Assembly (NCBI GenBank): GCA_963729165.1
Contig: CAVSMM010000016.1
Span: 88,532-152,531 of the forward strand
DNA from: JACCZX01 sp963729165
GTDB lineage: Bacteria > Pseudomonadota > Gammaproteobacteria > Burkholderiales > Burkholderiaceae_F
Direction of reading: 5' to 3'
DNA: 64,000 nucleotides
How positions within the stretch are numbered: position 1 is the stretch's first letter; every line of letters starts with the position of its first letter. Position numbers and translations under genes: made by a program. The notes below the pieces were generated by a model. That model was given only the letters and a program-made list of their open reading frames with translations, had not been told where the DNA came from and made no database searches. Positions 21,323 through 29,429 of this stretch are shown piece by piece.

Positions 21323-22579
21323 GTGCGTTGGTTGAGCTCGGCATTGCTCCTCGCGCTGCTTGCGGCGCTGACAGCATTGTTCTTGAGAACCAATCTCGGC
21401 AACGTCGCTGTCCTTGTTCCGCCCTATCGAGTCGATGTCTCCGTGAACCTGGCGCTTGTCGCGCTGGTGTTGCTGCTGAGCGCGGTTTACTGGATCGCGC
21501 GGGTTGTGCAGAAAATGGCGGACTTTCCGGAGCAAGTGCGGCTTTATCGCGCTCGGCGTGAAGAAATCGGCGGCAACCGTGCACTGATCGAATCGCTGAA
21601 GAATTTTCTCGAAGGGCGGTTTGCGCGCGCCGAGAAATCGGCACGCGCCGCGCAGTCAACGAGCTCGACGGCAGGCATAGCAGCATTGGTCGGTGCGCGC
21701 TCGGCACATCGGATGCAGGAGTACGCGCGCCGCGACGAGTGGCTCGAGCTCGCCGGTCTTGATGCCGACGTCGAGACGGCGCGCCTGGTCGCGAGCGCCG
21801 AGATGTTGACCGAGCAGCGTGAAAACGACGCTGCGTTGAGTGCGCTCAATCGGCTGCAGGGTGAGGGTCGCCGCCACATCCATGCAATGCGAATTGCGCT
21901 GAGTGCCAATTTGCAGTTGGAGCGCTGGGATGAAGCGCTGAAAGCATTGCGATTGCTGGAAAAGAGAAACGCTCTGCATCCGGTTTTGGCGCGCAGGCTG
22001 AAGTGCACGATCTACCGCGAGCTGCTGGCAGCGCACAGCGCAGATCCCGCGGCGCTCGAAGCGGTGTGGCGATCAGTGCCTGACGCCGATCGACAATCGC
22101 CCGATATTGCCCTCCAAGCCGCGCGGCTTTTGAACGATGCCGGGCTTGGCGGGCCCGCAGTCGAGGCGATTGAGAGTGCACTGCGCGATTCGCCGACCGA
22201 ATGGGACGATTCCGCGCGTTCATTGCTCGAAGAGTATGGGCGGGCGAACGCATTGTCGCCGCGCGATCAACTGGAGCGCGTCGAAGCGTGGCTCGAGGCT
22301 GCGCCATCTGCGGTTTCCGTTCGCGCCGCGCTGCTGCACGCCGCAGGGATGGTTTGTCTGCGGCAGCAACTGTGGGGGAAGTCGAAAGCGTATTTGCTGG
22401 AGAGCTTGGCGACCGACAGAAATGCGACGACGCTGCTCGCACTTGCGCGCCTCGCCGACGCGATCGGCGATGAGCGTGAGGCTGCTGCCTACTTCAAGGA
22501 AGCGGCGACTGCTTTCGCTGCAGAGACGAAGTCAGCAGCGGATGCGCCGGCAGCGGTGTTGCGGGCGGCTCAACGCTGA
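21323..22579 (+). CDS. hemY: HemY-like membrane TPR protein
   Basis: Proteobacterial HemY (PF07219, unrelated to protoporphyrinogen oxidase) is an inner-membrane protein with two N-terminal helices (LLLALLAALTALFL and VNLALVALVLLLSAVYWI) and a cytoplasmic tetratricopeptide-like region. Here the helical repeats run from about residue 90 to the end (for example AALSALNRLQGEGRRHIHAM, LLALARLADAIGDEREAAAY). Length is 418 residues. GTG at 21323 fits the family start VRWLSS and the short gap to hemX. Last gene of the heme operon; I see no clear hairpin after it. Confidence 0.9.
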   Translation: MRWLSSALLLALLAALTALFLRTNLGNVAVLVPPYRVDVSVNLALVALVLLLSAVYWIARVVQKMADFPEQVRLYRARREEIGGNRALIESLKNFLEGRFARAEKSARAAQSTSSTAGIAALVGARSAHRMQEYARRDEWLELAGLDADVETARLVASAEMLTEQRENDAALSALNRLQGEGRRHIHAMRIALSANLQLERWDEALKALRLLEKRNALHPVLARRLKCTIYRELLAAHSADPAALEAVWRSVPDADRQSPDIALQAARLLNDAGLGGPAVEAIESALRDSPTEWDDSARSLLEEYGRANALSPRDQLERVEAWLEAAPSAVSVRAALLHAAGMVCLRQQLWGKSKAYLLESLATDRNATTLLALARLADAIGDEREAAAYFKEAATAFAAETKSAADAPAAVLRAAQR

Positions 22580-22658
22580 GCGTTCTTATGGCGCTCGACA
22601 CGCGCTAAGCGGCGGCGACAAACATCCGATAGGTTCAAGATTTCAAATAGACGATCTG

Positions 22659-23204
22659 CTAAAAGGGCAAGCCTGCCGTCATCAAGACCACGAAGGCGCC
22701 GGAGACGACCAGCGACACGGCGACATGCTCCGGGGCCTCGTTGAACGACAAGCCAAGCAACCTGCGGTTACCACTTGCCCACCATGCACAGCTGATCAGG
22801 AAGGCGATCGCAAAGAGCAAGATCCCGGGCAACAACACGAGCGTGAGGCCACCGATATACATCGGCACCGAGCCGACAACGGCAACCGCAATGCCGCGGA
22901 GCCAGCGCTGCGGCTTCGAGTAAACCTTTAGCAAGGCTGCGCCAACCAAGCCTTGTACGATTGTCGTAAGCGCGAATCCGACCCACAGCGCGAAAAAGGA
23001 CTGCCAGCTTCGGTTGCGCTGCACGGCGTAGCCAAGGGTGTTGTCCCAGTCGGTATTGAAAATGCGGATGCCGACTTCACTCGCGGCCGTGACAATCAGA
23101 GAGCCTGCCAGCGCTAGCAGTACGAGCGGGATCGCAAAACGTCGGTCGCCTAGTAGCGGCTCGATTGCACTCCACCACGCTTCCGGGTCGGCGAGTTTCT
23201 TCAT
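22659..23204 (-). CDS. Yip1-family integral membrane protein
   Basis: A protein of about 181 residues starting MKKLADPEAWWSAIEPLL, then five hydrophobic segments (LVLLALAGSLIVTAASEV, FFALWVGFALTTIVQGLVG, IAVAVVGSVPMYIGG, LVLLPGILLFAIAFLISC, VAVSLVVSGAFVVLMTAG). The pattern resembles Yip1/DUF1282 proteins of unknown function. The open frame extends upstream across the terminator at 23243, so I place the start at ATG 23204. No operon partner is obvious. Confidence 0.7.
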   Translation of the reverse strand: MKKLADPEAWWSAIEPLLGDRRFAIPLVLLALAGSLIVTAASEVGIRIFNTDWDNTLGYAVQRNRSWQSFFALWVGFALTTIVQGLVGAALLKVYSKPQRWLRGIAVAVVGSVPMYIGGLTLVLLPGILLFAIAFLISCAWWASGNRRLLGLSFNEAPEHVAVSLVVSGAFVVLMTAGLPF

Positions 23205-23242
23205 CTTGGTAGGACTGGCGCCCGCTGACGCAGTTCGTTGGC

Positions 23243-23274
23243 AAAAAAAAGCCCGCGACAACGCGGGCTTTTGG
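23243..23274 (-). terminator. Intrinsic terminator of the symporter operon
   Basis: On the minus strand the stem AAGCCCGC/GCGGGCTT (8 base pairs, 6-base loop) is followed by eight T residues. It sits 16 bases downstream of the symporter stop at 23290. Confidence 0.88.
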
Positions 23275-23289
23275 GTACATCGAACTCGT

Positions 23290-25369
23290 TCAGGTGGCGA
23301 CCGTGTCAACCGTGTCGCCTCGCAGGTGTGGATAGCGTACGTGCTCAACCAACTCCTGTGTTTGGCGATCAGGCTCGGGAGTCAGCAAGCTGACGATGAT
23401 GATCGTCAGCAAGCCCGCCGGTAGCCCAAATACCCCTGCCGAGATGGGATTCAATCCGAACCACAAATCCATCTTGGGCACACCCATGTTGGTAAAGAAC
23501 GGATAAGTCCGAAGCATGTAGTAGATGCAAACGGTCAATCCGACGACCATTCCCGATGATCGCTCCCCACTTGGTCGCGCGCTTCCAGAACACCCCGGTA
23601 ACGAGCGGCGGAAAGAACGCAGAGGCAGCCAACGAAAACGCCGCGCCGACCAGGAACAGAATGTCTCCCGGCTTCAGCGACGTGACCGTGGCTGCGGCGA
23701 TCGCAACGACCACCAGCAGCACCTTGGAAAGCGTCACCCTGAACTTGGTCGATGCAGACGGATCGATCATCTTGTAGTACAGATCGTGCGACAGCGCGTT
23801 GGCGATCGTCAGAAGCAACCCGTCGGCAGTTGAGAGCGCCGCTGCAAGACCCCCGGCAGCCACCAGCCCAGATACTACGTAAGGCAGGCCTGCAATCTCC
23901 GGAGTGGCCAGCACGATTAGGTCACCGCCGATAGCGATCTCAGCGAGCTGCACGACCCCGTCGCGATTTACATCGGTGATATTCAACAGCGTCGGATCAA
24001 CCTGCGCCCACAGCGACGCCCACGCCGGCAACGAAGCGAAGCTGCTGCCGACCAGATTGCTGTAGACGTCGTACTTCGCGAGCACCGCTAAACAAGGCGC
24101 CGTGAAGTACAGCAGGAAGATGAAGAACAGCGACCAGAACACCGAGTCGCGAGCCTGCTGCACGCTCGGCGTCGTGTAGTACCGCATCAGAATGTGCGGC
24201 AGCGCGGCGGTCCCGAACATCATGCAGAACACGATGCCCAGGAAGTTCAGCCGCGCGGTGTCGCGCGCCGCTTCGTCCTTACCGGGGTACGGGTCGGCGT
24301 GTGGGCGCGGTGGTGCAGCGCGTGCCGCCAGTCCGCGATCCTTGGTCGCTGCCGCTTTCCACTTCTCAACGTCAGTCGGATACTCGGTCAGCGCTTTCTG
24401 GACTGGATTTATTTCCGGTGCTGGTGCATTGCCGGCCCTAAGATCGGCCAGGCGCTTTTCAAGCGCGGCGCGACCTTCAGCGAAACCCTTGGCAGGATCT
24501 TTTAACCCTGCGGTGGCCGCGTCGGCTCGGCTCTTGAAGATCGCACGCACCTCGGCTTCCTTCGGATCGGCGAAGATCTTCTTCTCAACTTCCGCCAGCT
24601 TTTGCATCGTCTGCCCGTAGGCAATCTGCGGAATCGGAACGCCGGTATGTCGCACACCCAGCCAGACCACCGGTGTCAGATACGCGATGATCAGAATGAT
24701 GTACTGCGCCACTTGCGTCCATGTGACCGCGCGCATACCGCCGAGCATCGAGCACACCAGGATGCCGCCGAGACCGACAAATACCCCGATTTCAAACGCC
24801 AGGCCGGTGAAGCGACTCGTGATCAGGCCGACGCCGTAGATCTGAGCGACCACATATACGAACGAGCAAATGATTGCCGCAATGATGCCGATTGAGCGAA
24901 CAATGTTGCCGCCGTAGCGCGCTCCCAAGAAGTCGGGAATGGTGAACTGGCCGAACTTGCGCAGATAAGGCGCGAGCAAAAAGGCCACAAGGCAGTAGCC
25001 GCCGGTCCAGCCCATGACGAAAGAAAGCCCGTCGTAGCCGGCCAGATAAAGCGTGCCCGCCATGCCGATAAAAGATGCGGCGCTCATCCAGTCGGCGCCG
25101 GTCGCCATGCCATTGAACAGCGCGGGGACCCTTCGGCCGGCGACGTAGTACTCGGCGACATCCGCCGTGCGGCTCATGATGCCGATGCCCGCATACAGCG
25201 CGATCGTCGCGAACAAAAACGCATAGCCGATGTACTGGCGCGACAACCCAAGCTGTTCGGCGATTGCCAGCAAAACCAGGAACACGAGAAATCCACCCGT
25301 GTACCAGGTGTAGTACTTGCGCAGCTGATTGAAGAAGGCGCGGTTAGCGCCGGCGGTGGTCGCGGCCAT
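23290..25369 (-). CDS. Sodium:solute symporter, VC_2705-type acetate-permease relative (frameshifted)
   Basis: A 13-helix SSS-family transporter that takes up a small organic acid (acetate-like) with sodium. It begins with YYTWYTGGFLVFLVLLAIAEQLG, then ADVAEYYVAGRRVPALFNGMA, AASFIGMAGTLYLAGYDGL, and the core motif SGLVAAGGLAAALSTADGLLLT. Two features mark the VC_2705 subgroup: a polar insert of roughly 130 residues (about 260-385) and an EF-hand-like loop DVNRDGVVQLAE at 23939-23974. One extra G near 23555 shifts the frame; after repair it reads AIIGMVVGLTVCIYYML and ends at 23290. It is preceded by its DUF4212 partner with overlapping stop and start. Confidence 0.9.
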
Positions 25370-25632
25370 TACTCGTCTCCCTCTTCTACGTTGAACTCCT
25401 GGTCAAGCTTGCGCATTCTCTTGGCGTAGACATAGATGAGAACGACATAAATGATCAGCGAACCTTGCGCCGCCATGTAAAACGACAGCGGCCATCCGAA
25501 GAAATTGATCTCAGCCAATGGTCGGGCATACCAGGCCATGACGTACGTAACCACGAACCAGATTGCGAGCAGAACTGCGGTGAGGCGTAGATTCCTACGC
25601 CAATACTCCTGATGCTGCGCGGTGAGCTGCAT
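25369..25632 (-). CDS. DUF4212 small subunit of the sodium:solute symporter
   Basis: An 87-residue protein with two membrane helices (LRLTAVLLAIWFVVTYVMAW, then FYMAAQGSLIIYVVLIYVYA) and a charged C-terminus. The HQEYWRRNLRLTAVLLAIW start is the hallmark of DUF4212, which is nearly always encoded beside VC_2705-type symporters and is thought to be an accessory subunit. Its stop overlaps the symporter start by a base, indicating translational coupling. Confidence 0.9.
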   Translation of the reverse strand: MQLTAQHQEYWRRNLRLTAVLLAIWFVVTYVMAWYARPLAEINFFGWPLSFYMAAQGSLIIYVVLIYVYAKRMRKLDQEFNVEEGDE

Positions 25633-25664
25633 GCTTTCTCCTTAACGTTTTTAGTTGTTTCGCA

Positions 25665-26330
25665 CTACAAGGCTTCGGCGGAAGTGTCCTCCGTCTTTTT
25701 CGAATCTCTGCTCACCGCCTGCGGCTGGGTCTGCTCCAGATCGCGCTTCAGCGTCGCTGCATACTTTGGCTCGAATTGAGTCAGCTTCTCGTAAGTTTTC
25801 CACGCTTCCTTGCTGCGACCCAGGTGATGGTAGGTCATGCCAAGCTGATAATAACCATAAGGGCTGAAGGGCTGAAGCTTTATGTTGCGCTGAAGCGTCA
25901 CGATGGCCTCCTCCAGGCGGTTTTCCCGTATTAGGACCAGCCCAAGCCCGTACCACGCGCGGTCGAGTCCGGGCCGAAGTTCGACCGCTCGTCGGAAACA
26001 GCGCTCGGCATCGGCAAGTTCATCGCGCTGGTCGTGCAAGAAGCCCAGATTGAACCAGCTGTCGGCATGCTCCGGATGAAACGCCACTAGCTCAGTGAAC
26101 TCGGTGATCGCCGCCGACGAATCACCTTGCTTTGCATACAAGTTGCCGAGGACAGAGCGGGCGTAAATATCAGCCGGATCGACTCGCAATATGTCGCGCA
26201 ACGCCACGATGGCTTGCGGATTGCGGTTAATGAGCAGCGCGAAGTTGGCCCGGCGCTTGAACCACCATTTGACGACCCAGCGCGTGAGAACGGCTACTGG
26301 GCTGGTCGCTGGGTCCACGCCTCTGCCCAT
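25665..26330 (-). CDS. Tetratricopeptide-repeat protein
   Basis: A 221-residue protein with at least four TPR units between residues 40 and 190 (for example NLYAKQGDSSAAITEFTELVAF, NLGFLHDQRDELADAERCF, GLVLIRENRLEEAIVTL, QLGMTYHHLGRSKEAWKTY). The first 35 residues hold a short hydrophobic/basic stretch (VAVLTRWVVKWWFKRR) that may touch the membrane. It precedes the symporter pair on the same strand by 32 bases and overlaps the upstream gene by 37, so it likely belongs to the same operon. Probable role: protein-protein interaction; the partner is unknown. Confidence 0.82.
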   Translation of the reverse strand: MGRGVDPATSPVAVLTRWVVKWWFKRRANFALLINRNPQAIVALRDILRVDPADIYARSVLGNLYAKQGDSSAAITEFTELVAFHPEHADSWFNLGFLHDQRDELADAERCFRRAVELRPGLDRAWYGLGLVLIRENRLEEAIVTLQRNIKLQPFSPYGYYQLGMTYHHLGRSKEAWKTYEKLTQFEPKYAATLKRDLEQTQPQAVSRDSKKTEDTSAEAL

Positions 26331-26629
26331 TTTTCGCAGCTAGGCTGGCTCAATTGCGCCTTGCACGAGTCACGATGCTCAAACCCCAGCCAAAAATAAA
26401 CGATCAACAGCAGCACGAAGGCAGCAACCGGTACGTGACGGTCCAGTACGACCTTGGGCGAGACAAGGCGAACCAGTTTCACAACGGGCAATGCAACCAG
26501 CTCGAACAAGCGATACAGAAGGTTGTCACGGCGTTTGCCCCAGTTGAAGAGACCCACAATAGCTTGGCCCAGCAGCGCGAGCGCGGCTACCAATACGAGC
26601 GTTTGCGCCATCAGTAGATAAATTGCCAT
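26294..26629 (-). CDS. Small membrane protein upstream of the TPR/symporter genes
   Basis: About 111 residues from ATG 26629 (MAIYLLMAQTLVL); an earlier ATG at 26644 is possible. There are two hydrophobic helices (LVLVAALALLGQAIVGLF and VAAFVLLLIVYFWLGF) and a Cys pair near the C-terminus (SCKAQLSQPSC). I do not recognise a family. The conserved-looking order membrane protein, TPR, DUF4212, symporter suggests an operon whose first two members serve the transporter or its regulation. Confidence 0.68.
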   Translation of the reverse strand: MAIYLLMAQTLVLVAALALLGQAIVGLFNWGKRRDNLLYRLFELVALPVVKLVRLVSPKVVLDRHVPVAAFVLLLIVYFWLGFEHRDSCKAQLSQPSCEKWAEAWTQRPAQ

Positions 26630-26718
26630 AGGTTGGGGCGGCATTCTTGCATAGCCTAATGTGCTTCTTCATCTAAGCGCTCGGAGCGATACGCTTGCTC
26701 GGACACTAAAATCTCCGT

Positions 26719-27268
26719 ATGAGACTCGATGCCGTGTCCGCTGGCCGTGATATCCCGAACGACTTCAACGTCATCATCGAGATCCCCGCGCATGCGGATC
26801 CGATCAAGTACGAGGTCGACAAAGACACCGGCGCGCTGTTCGTCGACCGCTTCATCGCCACGTCGATGCACTATCCGTGCAATTACGGCTACGTTCCCAA
26901 GTCGCTCGCCGATGATGGTGACCCGCTTGACGTGCTGGTAATCACGCCGTTTGCGCTACAGCCCGGGGTGGTCGTGCGCTGCCGACCTCTGGGCGTGCTG
27001 AAGATGGAAGACGAGGCGGGCGGCGACTCGAAACTTCTGGCGGTGCCGATCGACAAGATTCTGCCGTGGTACCGGCACTGGCTGAAGTGGTCTGACATTG
27101 CGCCGGAGCGGCTCGCGCAGATTCAGCATTTTTTCGAGCACTACAAGGATCTGGAGCCCGGGAAATGGGTCAAGGTCATCGGATGGGAAGGTCCGGAGTC
27201 TGCGCGCCAGGGACATCCTCGATGCCGTAGCGGCGTACCAGAACGCTACCCCTAAGCCGGCAGCGTAG
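26719..27268 (+). CDS. ppa: Inorganic pyrophosphatase (frameshift at the 3' end)
   Basis: Hydrolyses pyrophosphate to two phosphates, pulling biosynthetic reactions forward. Family I soluble type: NVIIEIPAHADPIKYEVDK, the metal-binding loop DDGDPLDVLV, and a later HYKDLEPGKWVKVIGW. In the given frame the last 13 residues are unrelated to the family. Deleting one base in CGCCAGGGAC near 27210 restores ARRDILDAVAAYQNA and a stop at 27266-27268, giving 182 residues. The 3' end overlaps the convergent eamA gene by 17 bases. Confidence 0.93.
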
Positions 27269-28136
27269 TCACTTCGTCGCGGCGTGCACGCGACGCAATC
27301 ACATTGAGTGCAAGCCCGCCGAGCACTAATGCGATGGCCGTCAGCTTCCACCAAGTTATTTCTTCGCCGAGCAACCATACTGCGAGGCTCATGGCGACGA
27401 TTGGCACCAGCAACGTGAATGGTGCGATCAGCGCCGCGGGATGCCGGCGCAACAGCCACGCCCAGATACCGAACGCGAGCAGAGTGGTCGGCCAGGCCTG
27501 AAACGCCAGCCCGAGCCACGCGAGCGCGTCCATCGCGCTCACTGCGCCCAACATCGTGGCCGGGCCTTCGACCACGAGCGCCACCGGCAGCATCATGATC
27601 GACGCGGCAGCGCTTGCCCATACCACCACGGCCAGCGGCTGTTCGCTGTGAATGCGCTTGACGATCACATTTGCGATAGCCCATGAAGCCGCGGCTGCGA
27701 CGACGAGAAAGAAGCCGAGGAGAGTCGATGGCGGCAAATGAAACGCAACGAGCACGAGACCGGTTCCCGCGATCGTGGCGCCCACCAGCTGGATTGTCTT
27801 CGCACGCTCGTGTGTCATAAGGGCGACCAGCCCGATCGTGAAGAATGCCTGCACCTGAATGACCAATGAAGCGAGTCCGGTTGGCATGCCTGCCTGCATT
27901 CCGCCGAACAGCAGTCCGAACTGCAACGCAAACGCAAACAAGCCGTAGCCGGTCACCAGACGCCACGACGGCTGTGGCCGCCGTACGAACAGAACAGCGG
28001 GAAAAGCCGCCAATGCGAAGCGAAGAACCGTCAGCGTCATTGGCGGCACGTCGTTCAGCCCCCAGCGGATGACGATGAAGTTAAATCCCCAAATGGTCAC
28101 CATCAGCAGAGCGGCGGCGAGATGCGAAAGACTCAC
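27252..28136 (-). CDS. EamA-family drug/metabolite transporter
   Basis: Ten-helix DMT-superfamily exporter with two EamA repeats. The first helix reads HLAAALLMVTIWGFNFIVIRW, and the second repeat begins at about residue 145 (FLVVAAAASWAIANVIVKRI). At 294 residues it is complete. The frame starts with GTG at 28136. A second copy of the first 50 bases, this time with ATG, lies 124 bases upstream and overlaps the acyltransferase stop, so the original start may have been displaced by a duplication. The substrate cannot be told; the closest subgroup resembles amino-acid metabolite exporters such as YedA/EamA. Confidence 0.9.
   Translation of the reverse strand: MSLSHLAAALLMVTIWGFNFIVIRWGLNDVPPMTLTVLRFALAAFPAVLFVRRPQPSWRLVTGYGLFAFALQFGLLFGGMQAGMPTGLASLVIQVQAFFTIGLVALMTHERAKTIQLVGATIAGTGLVLVAFHLPPSTLLGFFLVVAAAASWAIANVIVKRIHSEQPLAVVVWASAAASIMMLPVALVVEGPATMLGAVSAMDALAWLGLAFQAWPTTLLAFGIWAWLLRRHPAALIAPFTLLVPIVAMSLAVWLLGEEITWWKLTAIALVLGGLALNVIASRARRDEVTTLPA
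28087..28136 (-). repeat. Copy 1 of a 50-bp duplicated eamA start
   Basis: Matches 28211-28260 at all but about five positions. It encodes the present N-terminus of EamA (MSLSHLAAALLMVTIWG). Confidence 0.85.
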
Positions 28137-28210
28137 GAGTGCCTCACCGCAGCGCCGAAGCGAGGGGGATTTGCTCGAACTCCCCAGAGGGGCCGGTGCG
28201 CAGCACCGCG

Positions 28211-28260
28211 CCCCAAATGGTCACCATGAGCAGAGCGGCGGCGAGATGCGTCAAACTCAT
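28211..28260 (-). repeat. Copy 2 of the duplicated eamA start
   Basis: Encodes MSLTHLAAALLMVTIWG from ATG 28260, which overlaps the TGA of the upstream acyltransferase gene as ATGA. After the repeat the frame runs into the 74-base spacer and stops at 28144-28146 after 38 codons, so this copy cannot make a transporter. Confidence 0.82.
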
Positions 28261-29426
28261 TCGGCACTCGACGTCGCGCGCAGTGCGCTGCGCTCGTTCA
28301 GTTCGTCAACGTAAGCCTCGATGCCACCCGTTTCACGCTGCAAGTAGCGCTCGACTGCATCGGCAAACGCAGGGTGCGCGAGCCAGTGCGACGAGTACGT
28401 CGTAACCGGCTCGAATCCGCGCGCGAGCTTGTGTTCGCCCTGCGCGCCGCCTTCGAACACTTTCAGCTTGCGCTCGATGGCAAACTCGATCATCTGGTAG
28501 TAACTCGTTTCGAAGTGCAGGCAGGGAACGAACTCAATCGCTCCCCAATAGCGCCCGTAGAGATGCTCATCGCCGAACAGTGCAAGTGCGGCAGCGATCG
28601 ACCGACCGTCGCGCTGCGCGGTCACCATCAACAGATTGTCCGGCATCGACTCCGCAATCCGCAGAAAGAAGCGGCGGTTCAGATAGGGCGTCGAGTAATG
28701 AGCCGCGTACGTTGTCGCGTAGCAGCGCATGAACAAATCCCAGTCGGCTTCCGCAATGTCGCGGCCGACCTTTCTCTCGAAAGCGATACCTGCGGCCGCC
28801 ACCTTACGTTTTTCAGCGCGGACTTTCTTCCGCTTCGGCTGTGCGAGTGAAGCGAGATAATCGTCGAACGACGAGTAGTCGCGATTGAACCAGTGAAACT
28901 GCACCGCGCGCCGCGTCAGCATTCCCGCGTCCGCCAGCGGCTCGATCTCATCGGTCGGCGCGAACAACACGTGCAGTGACGACAACCCGGATTTGTGAGC
29001 GAGCGATAGGAGCGCATTGGCTAGCGCCAACCGCGTGGGTGAATCGGCTGCAATCAGGCGCGCGCCCGGCACAGGGGTAAACGGCACCGCCGCCAACCAC
29101 TTCGGGTAGTACTCGATGCCGTGCTGCTGATACGCACTGGCCCAGGCCCAGTCAAATACATACTCGCCATAGGAGTGGTGCTTGCGATACAGCGGCACTG
29201 CGCCGGCCAGCTCTGCGCCGCGCCAAAGCGTGAGGTACTGCATCTCCCACCCGGAACGCGGTGCAGCGCACCCGGTAGCGTGCAACGCATGCAGAAATTC
29301 GTACCGCAGAAACGGGTTGCCGCATGCTGACGCTGCAACCAGCGCATTCCATGTGGTCTCACCGATCGCGCCCAGGTCGCTGACGACGCGCGTGCAATAA
29401 TCGTCGCCACCTGCAGGGTTGTTCAT
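28257..29426 (-). CDS. GNAT-fold acyltransferase, peptidogalycan/FemAB-like (COG3146)
   Basis: A 389-residue cytoplasmic protein of the COG3146 (DUF482) type. It shows WNALVAASACGNPFLRYEFL, YQQHGIEYYPKWLAAVPFTPV, the basic run QPKRKKVRAEKRKV and the GNAT-like C-terminal part YGRYWGAIEFVPCLHFETSYY, FEGGAQGEHKLARGF. The family is predicted to transfer acyl or aminoacyl groups; its substrate is unknown. The start at 29426 is three bases from the nadE start on the other strand. Its stop overlaps the second copy of the eamA start. Confidence 0.87.
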   Translation of the reverse strand: MNNPAGGDDYCTRVVSDLGAIGETTWNALVAASACGNPFLRYEFLHALHATGCAAPRSGWEMQYLTLWRGAELAGAVPLYRKHHSYGEYVFDWAWASAYQQHGIEYYPKWLAAVPFTPVPGARLIAADSPTRLALANALLSLAHKSGLSSLHVLFAPTDEIEPLADAGMLTRRAVQFHWFNRDYSSFDDYLASLAQPKRKKVRAEKRKVAAAGIAFERKVGRDIAEADWDLFMRCYATTYAAHYSTPYLNRRFFLRIAESMPDNLLMVTAQRDGRSIAAALALFGDEHLYGRYWGAIEFVPCLHFETSYYQMIEFAIERKLKVFEGGAQGEHKLARGFEPVTTYSSHWLAHPAFADAVERYLQRETGGIEAYVDELNERSALRATSSAE

Positions 29427-29429
29427 CGA

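Noticed and set aside
28144..28260. 38-codon frame at the outer eamA copy as a gene
   Set aside because: It is explained by a partial duplication of the eamA start; there is no separate evidence of a functional peptide.
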